Shown: positions 60,914 through 64,000 of the stretch, piece after piece
Layout: each line of letters opens with the position of its first letter
Position numbering within the stretch: the first letter of the stretch is position 1
The notes under the pieces: model-generated
Databases searched by the model: none
Told to the model about the DNA's origin: nothing
The model's input: the letters and a program-made list of their open reading frames with translations, nothing else
Assembly (NCBI RefSeq): GCF_024347335.1
Contig: NZ_AP025464.1
Location: 1,488,001-1,552,000, forward strand
Length of the DNA stretch: 64,000 nt
Direction of reading: 5' to 3'
DNA from: Vibrio celticus
Lineage (GTDB): Bacteria; Pseudomonadota; Gammaproteobacteria; Enterobacterales; Vibrionaceae
Program-made: the position numbers and the translations under genes

Positions 60914-63028
60914 CTAACTAACGGCTCTCACTCGACCTTGTTTAAGGTCTGAAAGAACCTGTGCTTTTGGACCATCTGCAATGATGCAGCCTTTCTCCAT
61001 AACGATCACTCGATCGACAATGTCCAACATCGACGTTTTGTGTGTAATCAGAATTAACGTCTCGCTTGGTAGCAATTGGTTAAGCTGGTGCTTGATGTGC
61101 ATCTCTGAACGGTTATCCATAGCACTAGTCGGTTCATCCATTAACAAAACTGGCGGACGGCCTAGGAAGGCTCTAGCAATAGCAATTGACTGACGCTGAC
61201 CACCAGACAGTAAAGCACCACCTTCACCCACTTGGCGTTCCAAACCTGCAGGATCTTGTTGAGTAAACGCGGTTACCCCTGCACGGTTTGCTGCATCCAT
61301 CACGTCACGGTCATCTACTAAAGGGCGACCTAAAGTAATGTTGTCTCTTACCGAACCGTAGAACAAGTTACTGTCTTGCGGCACACAGCCTATATTGCGT
61401 CGTACGTCGACATGATGCAGTTGTTCCATATCGGTGTCATCAATGCGTACATGGCCCTCTGTGGGCTTGTAGAGGCCCATAATCAGACGTTCTAGTGTGG
61501 TTTTACCTGAACCGATACGTCCAATGATCGCCACTTTCTCACCGGGTTTAATATGCAGAATTAAATCTCTGATAGAAGCCACGGGCGAATCAGGGTAGTG
61601 GAACGTCACTTTGTCGAGCGAGATATGACCTTGAATAATCGGACGGTGGATGTAGCGCTTACCTTCTTCTTGTTCATCAGGCATCGACATCACTTGCTCA
61701 ATCAGAGTCATTGATGATTTTGCTTGGTTGTAACGAGTCGAAAGTAGCGACAGCTGAACAAGCGGGCCAATCGCTCGGCCGCTCAACATGGTCGCGGCAA
61801 TCAAGCCACCCATCGTAAGTTCGCCTTCCGCTATTAGGTACACACCAAAGATGATCATACCGACGTTAGTACTTTGTTGAACAAAGCCGGCGGTGTTTTG
61901 GATGCTGTCTGTGATGCGTCGGCTTTTTATATTCCAATTCGCCATGTGAGCAACGGCTTCTTCCCAACGGAATTGGAATTGGCTTTGCGCACTGAACAGC
62001 TTAACCGTCTCTAACCCTGCCAAACTCTCGATTAAGTTCGCGTACTTCTGCGAAGCAAGACGAGAGCCTTCTTCAATGGTGCGGCGCAGTGGGCCTTGGA
62101 TTAGCAATGCATAGACGATCAAAATGACCACGCCAGCAACGGGAACGAATACGAGGTTTCCAGCCATTAACCAAATGAGTGCTAAGAACATCAATGCAAA
62201 GGGGAGATCGATGAGCGAGCCAATGGTTGCAGAGGTAAAGAATTCTCGAATGGATTCGAACTCTTGCAGGTTTTTAGCAAAAGCACCGACAGAAGCAGGC
62301 TTCGCTTCCATACGAATCCCCAGTACTTTACTGAACAGCTTGGAGGAAATGAGAATATCGGATTTCTTACCGGCAACATCAATGAAGTAGCTGCGCATCA
62401 ATTTGAGCAACAAATCGAATAGGAACACGACGAAAATACCACTCGCTAACACCCACAAGGTCTCAAAGGCGAGGTTCGGTACGACTTTGTCGTACACCAA
62501 GCGTGTAAACATGGGCGCGGCTATCGCGAAGATGTTGATCAGAATTGAGGCTATCAACACATCTCGGTAGATGTTTTTAGATTCCCAAATCGTGCTCCAA
62601 AACCAGTGACCTTTGCGTGTTTTTAGAACCTCTGGTGAACGTTCATCATAACGGAACTGTTTCTTTACCAAGAAGTAGCGGCCGATAAATTGTTCTTTCA
62701 GCTCTTCGACAGGAATGATGATTGGCATCATTCCGCTTTCCGCAGTAATGATTTCCGCTTCTTGCTTCTCTAAATCGATACTGTTGAGAACGCACGCCTC
62801 ACCTTGTTTAAGCAATAAAACTGCAGGCAGAATCAGGTGAGGGATCTTTTCTAAGTCGGAACGGTTTTCTTTCGCCACCAATCCTGCTCGCTCAGCTGAA
62901 CGAGGGAATAGGAAAGGGGTTAGCTTTCCGTCTGATAGTGGTAGCCCATTGATCAACGCTTCGGGCGAGTTAGCTAACCCGTAATATCGGCTAACGTAGA
63001 TCAGTGAGTTCAATAGTGGATCTTGCAT
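60914..63028 (-). CDS. lapB: Type I secretion ABC transporter (LapB-like)
   Basis: This 704-residue exporter has an N-terminal C39-peptidase-like domain (about 1-135) that lacks the catalytic Cys, so it is a binding-only domain. An ABC transmembrane domain (about 155-440, six segments) and a nucleotide-binding domain follow, with Walker A GRIGSGKTT, LSGGQRQS and Walker B VLLMDEPTSAMD. This is the LapB group that exports very large RTX-type adhesins together with a LapC membrane-fusion protein and a TolC-like channel. It is 18 bases downstream of a LapD-like gene, so the Lap biofilm-adhesin cluster continues beyond the window's right edge. Confidence 0.88.
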   Translation of the reverse strand: MQDPLLNSLIYVSRYYGLANSPEALINGLPLSDGKLTPFLFPRSAERAGLVAKENRSDLEKIPHLILPAVLLLKQGEACVLNSIDLEKQEAEIITAESGMMPIIIPVEELKEQFIGRYFLVKKQFRYDERSPEVLKTRKGHWFWSTIWESKNIYRDVLIASILINIFAIAAPMFTRLVYDKVVPNLAFETLWVLASGIFVVFLFDLLLKLMRSYFIDVAGKKSDILISSKLFSKVLGIRMEAKPASVGAFAKNLQEFESIREFFTSATIGSLIDLPFALMFLALIWLMAGNLVFVPVAGVVILIVYALLIQGPLRRTIEEGSRLASQKYANLIESLAGLETVKLFSAQSQFQFRWEEAVAHMANWNIKSRRITDSIQNTAGFVQQSTNVGMIIFGVYLIAEGELTMGGLIAATMLSGRAIGPLVQLSLLSTRYNQAKSSMTLIEQVMSMPDEQEEGKRYIHRPIIQGHISLDKVTFHYPDSPVASIRDLILHIKPGEKVAIIGRIGSGKTTLERLIMGLYKPTEGHVRIDDTDMEQLHHVDVRRNIGCVPQDSNLFYGSVRDNITLGRPLVDDRDVMDAANRAGVTAFTQQDPAGLERQVGEGGALLSGGQRQSIAIARAFLGRPPVLLMDEPTSAMDNRSEMHIKHQLNQLLPSETLILITHKTSMLDIVDRVIVMEKGCIIADGPKAQVLSDLKQGRVRAVS

Positions 63029-63046
63029 GTGATATAACCCTTACAA

Positions 63047-64000
63047 CTATTTATCAACAATGAAGCCTTGGAACACTTCTACGTAGTTATCAGACAGAAT
63101 ATCTAGCTGAGTCTGAGTTTCTATTCGAGACGCAATGGTGGTGACGCCTAGGTTGTGAGCGGTTCTAGAGATCGACGTTAAGGTGAACTTCTGTTTTTCG
63201 TCATCAAGGTTATGTGTGAACAGGTAATCTAGCTTCACATAGCTTGGACGGTATTCGTTGATGTAATCCAGTGATTGGAAGTTACGTCCGTAGTTATCGA
63301 CACCAAACACCGCTTCAGCGTTGCGAATGGTGTTACACAAGAGTGCCGTGTAGTGCGGAACGTTGATGAAGCAGTTTTCTGGAATCTCAAAGTGCAACAG
63401 GTGAGCGATTGAAGCATTCTGTTCAAGCGTCTTACCGATCCAACGGATGAAGCTTGGTTGAGAAATACTGCTTGGTGAAATATTAATAGCGACAGGGCTG
63501 GTTACTTCTTTTGCATTGAGCTTTTCAATCATCTTCTCGATAACGTATTGGTCGAGAATGTGGCTCATTTCAAGCTGTTCTAGCGCGTATAAGTACTGGT
63601 TAGCACCGTAACGCACGCCATCTTTTTCAATCGCAGAGAACACCTCTTGGTGATACGTTTTACCAAAGGCATTGTTTGCAGCCTGCAGACGGAAGGTAAT
63701 GAGGTCGTTGATGATCGCTTCTTCAACCAACATGCGCCATTGTTGTTTGCCCATTACAGCGCCGTGATCGTCTGCGGTTACGTAGCCGTAAGACAGCTCT
63801 CGGTTCGCCTTGGCACTTGAAAGCGCGTTATCCACCAGCGACATGATTTCAGTACTGGTCTTACGCGTGTTGCTGTATGTCACACCAAGAGCAATATGTG
63901 GATTCGCAGTACCTGTTGGGTCTGAACCTAGGCCCTGGATACAGTTTACGATGCTGCTCGCGACAAGTTTCAGTTCGCTCTCATCAATGTTTGGCATGAT
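63047..64000 (-). CDS. lapD: LapD-like c-di-GMP receptor, C-terminal part (cut by window edge)
   Basis: The 317 residues visible cover the end of a degenerate GGDEF domain and a degenerate EAL domain. Where an active phosphodiesterase has the Glu-Ala-Leu motif, this protein has QEVF near residue 117, and INISPSSISQPSF and IPENCFINVPHYTALL replace other catalytic parts. So it should bind c-di-GMP rather than cleave it. LapD proteins hold the LapG protease in check when c-di-GMP is high, keeping the LapA-type adhesin on the surface. The N-terminal HAMP/periplasmic part lies outside the window. Confidence 0.85.
   Translation of the reverse strand: MMPNIDESELKLVASSIVNCIQGLGSDPTGTANPHIALGVTYSNTRKTSTEIMSLVDNALSSAKANRELSYGYVTADDHGAVMGKQQWRMLVEEAIINDLITFRLQAANNAFGKTYHQEVFSAIEKDGVRYGANQYLYALEQLEMSHILDQYVIEKMIEKLNAKEVTSPVAINISPSSISQPSFIRWIGKTLEQNASIAHLLHFEIPENCFINVPHYTALLCNTIRNAEAVFGVDNYGRNFQSLDYINEYRPSYVKLDYLFTHNLDDEKQKFTLTSISRTAHNLGVTTIASRIETQTQLDILSDNYVEVFQGFIVDK

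Overview
The window looks like the replication-origin region of the secondary chromosome of a marine Vibrio. The decisive block is at 51-59 kb. It holds an RctB-type initiator (minus strand), a 1.26 kb origin with six ATGATC iterons about 23 bp apart next to a perfect DnaA box, and parA2-parB2. Four ATTTACA-N-TGTAAA(T/C) palindromes match the Vibrio chromosome II parS2 type. Further left, the YebC/YeeN-like gene and the 3-hydroxyisobutyrate-dehydrogenase-like gene are, from memory, also neighbours of this origin in V. cholerae. No rRNA, tRNA, CRISPR, IS element or prophage was recognised.

Layout. (1) 0-9 kb: a ZntR-like regulator with a cation-diffusion exporter, tiny ORFs, an EF-hand protein, an RND efflux adaptor/pump pair and a catalytic-domain-only tyrosine recombinase. 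(2) 9-14.3 kb: a secreted ParB/Srx-like plus pyrophosphatase fusion, a 3-hydroxyacid dehydrogenase with a LysR regulator, a YeeN/YebC protein and small conserved genes. (3) 14.4-17.8 kb and 25.4-29.4 kb: a complete phenylalanine/tyrosine degradation route, phhA-phhB then hpd-hmgA-fahA-maiA. Acetoacetyl-CoA synthetase takes up the acetoacetate end product. TyrR-type boxes sit in both control regions. (4) 18-25.3 kb, inserted between those two parts: a decayed PI-PLC/ricin-like gene, a sugar-type ABC importer, an MBL-fold hydrolase, an inositol-monophosphatase-family enzyme and a LacI regulator that seems to start with ATT. I read this as a possible uptake and dephosphorylation route for inositol (cyclic) phosphate or a similar phosphorylated polyol. 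(5) 29.7-36.1 kb: a second importer operon combined with a cytoplasmic phosphodiesterase/NPP-type enzyme and a HAD phosphatase under a UTRA regulator, probably for an organophosphate or phosphonate. (6) 36.2-44.6 kb: a polar amino-acid ABC importer, a MocR regulator, a class III aminotransferase, a TSUP exporter and a YdfG/IsfD-like reductase. This set fits taurine-nitrogen assimilation with isethionate export. (7) 44.7-50.7 kb: a hybrid histidine kinase divergent from a solute-binding-like protein, a NADAR protein, and an ABC ATPase broken by frameshifts. (8) 50.7-58.8 kb: origin and partition locus, with tmcA ending inside a parS2 site. (9) 59-64 kb: a FapA/DUF342 protein and a LapB-type secretion ATPase followed by the C-terminal part of a LapD-like receptor cut by the window edge.

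The accessory part of the window is dominated by self-contained uptake-plus-catabolism modules, each with a local regulator. The most interesting hypotheses are the inositol-phosphate-like module (18-25.3 kb), the organophosphate module (29.7-36 kb) and the taurine-nitrogen module (36-44.6 kb). Additional RctB-like sites downstream of rctB and a parS2 site embedded in the tmcA stop region are the main observations at the origin. All functional calls come from reading the sequence and from family knowledge; no database search was run.
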